From assembly GCA_029204225.1 (NCBI GenBank), contig CM055099.1, positions 54,623,373-54,687,372 on the forward strand: DNA of 64,000 nucleotides. Direction: 5' to 3'. The notes beneath the pieces were generated by a model. The model was not told the origin of the DNA, did not search any database, and saw only the letters and a list, made by a program, of their open reading frames with translations. Shown here in pieces: positions 63,301 to 64,000 of the stretch. This DNA comes from Diphasiastrum complanatum. Lineage: Eukaryota > Streptophyta > Lycopodiopsida > Lycopodiales > Lycopodiaceae. The number at the start of each line of letters is the position of its first letter. Within the stretch, counting starts at the first letter, position 1. The position numbers and the translations under genes are program-made.

Positions 63301-63372
63301 GGAGAGGAGTTTAGCATGGGAAAGAATCTTCTTGTCAAGCCATTCAAAACCTATCATGTGATACCAAGTCAG
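57340..63372 (+). CDS. TRZ: tRNase Z, short form (ribonuclease Z), exons 1-3; 3' end outside the window
   Basis: Zinc-dependent endonuclease of the metallo-beta-lactamase fold that removes 3' trailers from precursor tRNAs. Exons visible: 57340-57672, 62807-62969 and 63302-63372, all with GT-AG borders and matching phases (0, then 1). Residues 1-50 form a Ser/Arg-rich, acid-poor extension, compatible with an organelle transit peptide. Then comes VEGYAVEGISIGGQETC, FDIGRCPQRAISHDFLFISH and the signature HAHMDH. Exon 2 supplies the conserved GGVAMYVATRGLYKMKPPT, exon 3 KPFKTYHVIPSQ. This matches plant TRZ1/TRZ2-type short tRNase Z along its length. Remaining exons (histidine-rich C-terminal part) must lie beyond 64000. 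Intron 1 is 5.1 kb and hosts a copia remnant. A Helentron lies directly upstream. Confidence 0.93.
58298..60459 (+). pseudogene. Degenerate copia remnant in tRNase Z intron 1 (copia-5)
   Basis: Begins abruptly inside RT (a YKWVQRTKF-like segment near 58365, WDFQQMD-like at 58550) with many stops. It then has an AT-rich gap (58720-59660), and resumes with VLERFHMVDAKSIDTPMESN, KLVGSLIHLTITRPNLGYCV (59670-59966) and RNase H (SLSSSEVEYKALTS, CDNLSA, HARSKHIEVAYHFV, YFTKALGK) to about 60457. It ends with polypurine tract actagttgaagagggag (60443-60459). The 5' LTR, gag and integrase are missing. It has the same orientation as the host gene. Confidence 0.88.
60460..61095 (+). mobile_element. 3' LTR of copia-5
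   Basis: 636 bp, starting TGTGAAAAAATC just after the polypurine tract and ending GATTTTCTCACA. A TATA-like box (gctataaatgg, near 60725) is in the expected orientation. It matches 20820-21438 in reverse orientation. Homology continues about 160 bp past the end (61096-61254). Confidence 0.87.
61096..62806 (+). other. Remainder of tRNase Z intron 1
   Basis: 61096-61254 is shared (reversed) with 20660-20819. The rest shows no coding domain. Minus-strand frames here (for example 61066-61353) overlap LTR flank and are not genes. Confidence 0.6.
62807..62969 (+). CDS. TRZ: tRNase Z exon 2
   Basis: Acceptor gttgacag/GGTGGAG, donor GTGG/GTATGC. It encodes GGVAMYVATRGLYKMKPPT, a Lys-rich helix and ELKHELIGLDVG (last codon split after its first base). 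It continues exon 1 in phase 0 right after the HxHxDH motif. Confidence 0.93.
63302..63372 (+). CDS. TRZ: tRNase Z exon 3
   Basis: Acceptor ccagatag/GAGAGG completes the split Gly codon. It encodes EEFSMGKNLLVKPFKTYHVI and PSQ before donor CAG/GTATGC at 63373. The FKTYHV histidine region aligns with the family. Confidence 0.9.
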
Positions 63373-64000
63373 GTATGCCATTTGTTGCATCTTTTCGATT
63401 TTATAGTGCCTGGACAGCAGATCAATATTTGGTTATATTTTCAAACTAGTAAGAGCTATTCTTGTTAGTTATGAGAAGCACTAGAGGAAACTGTTTGTAA
63501 GTGCTTTTTCTGTCCATTTGTTTCCCAACATGTGGTGGAAGTTACTTGTGATGAGTAAGTAGCAATATGCTCAAGTAGCTTTGGAATGGTATTAAGCAAA
63601 ATGGTGATGTCATACTAAAAGAGCCTACTTAAACTGAAATTTTGGAATCGTGCATCTTGGATTTCTAATAATCAAACCTGTTTGTCAATCTTTTGTGAAA
63701 AGTGAGGTGTTCCCATTCCATGCACAAGCATGAGCACCAAGTATATGCTTGTGTACAGATGAGACCTAAGCACTGTTGGTTGGCTAAAATTAATTGTTTT
63801 TTGAATTCTTTCTACTTGTTTATTATGGATCCTTTGACTTTTTCTGTTGCATCTGAACTTTTTATAAGCTTACCTTGTGAAATGACTGACTTGTCAAATT
63901 AAATCTGAATTTGGATATGTTCCAATCTCAGAAAATATATATGCTTTGTGGCCTTTTGTACATGTTGTGTTGTTGCATATTCACATCAGTTATTAGTGAT
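63373..64000 (+). other. tRNase Z intron 3, start
   Basis: No sequence resembling the next expected tRNase Z exon (the segment following HVI.SQ, with a GYVVYS-like start) was found up to the window end. This stretch is taken as intron. Confidence 0.6.

Overview
The window is nuclear DNA of a land plant with a large, repeat-rich genome. Evidence: plant-type Ty1/copia and Ty3/gypsy retrotransposons in several nested layers, a plant-type short tRNase Z gene with GT-AG introns, a fragment of a plant LRR receptor kinase, and long dinucleotide microsatellites. A seed-free plant such as a fern would fit the low gene density and TE-filled introns, but that is a guess. No bacterial operon, CRISPR array, rRNA or tRNA gene was seen.

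Layout. 1-3.8 kb: AT-rich non-coding DNA with microsatellites, two minisatellites and a possible spliced leader. 4.3-8.3 kb: minus-strand copia element (copia-1) with a long open RT frame. 8.3-10.4 kb: minus-strand copia remnant (copia-2). 10.4-16.9 kb: mostly unassigned, with two long CT tracts, a gypsy protease relic and a 380-bp direct repeat. 17.0-19.5 kb: 3' half of a Helentron-like rolling-circle element (copy A), directly followed by an orphan first exon of tRNase Z and a reversed copia LTR. 21.5-25 kb: gypsy pol and LTR remains. 25.6-38.3 kb: a nest in which a gypsy gag region is split by a copia element (copia-3; LTRs 26885-27934 and 36826-37880, 5-bp target duplication), itself interrupted by another gypsy gag piece carrying a minus-strand copia (copia-4). 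38.35-39.54 kb: inverted copy of the Helentron 5' coding end. 40.3-40.6 kb: TMK-like LRR fragment. 42.6-45.7 kb: TTGCGG/CCGCAA-rich repeat and a gypsy LTR relic. 49.2-51.3 kb: minus-strand RPA1-like OB-fold sequence. 53.1-57.2 kb: Helentron copy B with three N-terminal helix-turn-helix-like repeats, an HUH/two-tyrosine Rep and a deleted helicase. 57.3-64.0 kb: the apparent true tRNase Z gene, exons 1-3 visible, with a copia remnant in its 5.1-kb first intron and further exons beyond the window.

How it fits together. The only gene that looks functional is tRNase Z, the tRNA 3'-end processing endonuclease. The Helentron lies just upstream of its start codon, and a 5'-gene/Helentron block was copied recently to 17-20.5 kb: exon 1 shows one visible difference. 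Copies A and B are complementary wrecks: A keeps the helicase and the endonuclease-like tail, B keeps the N-terminal repeats and Rep. The most unusual item is this plant Helentron-like element, with its triple N-terminal repeat and C-terminal endonuclease/exonuclease/phosphatase domain, and its tie to tRNase Z.
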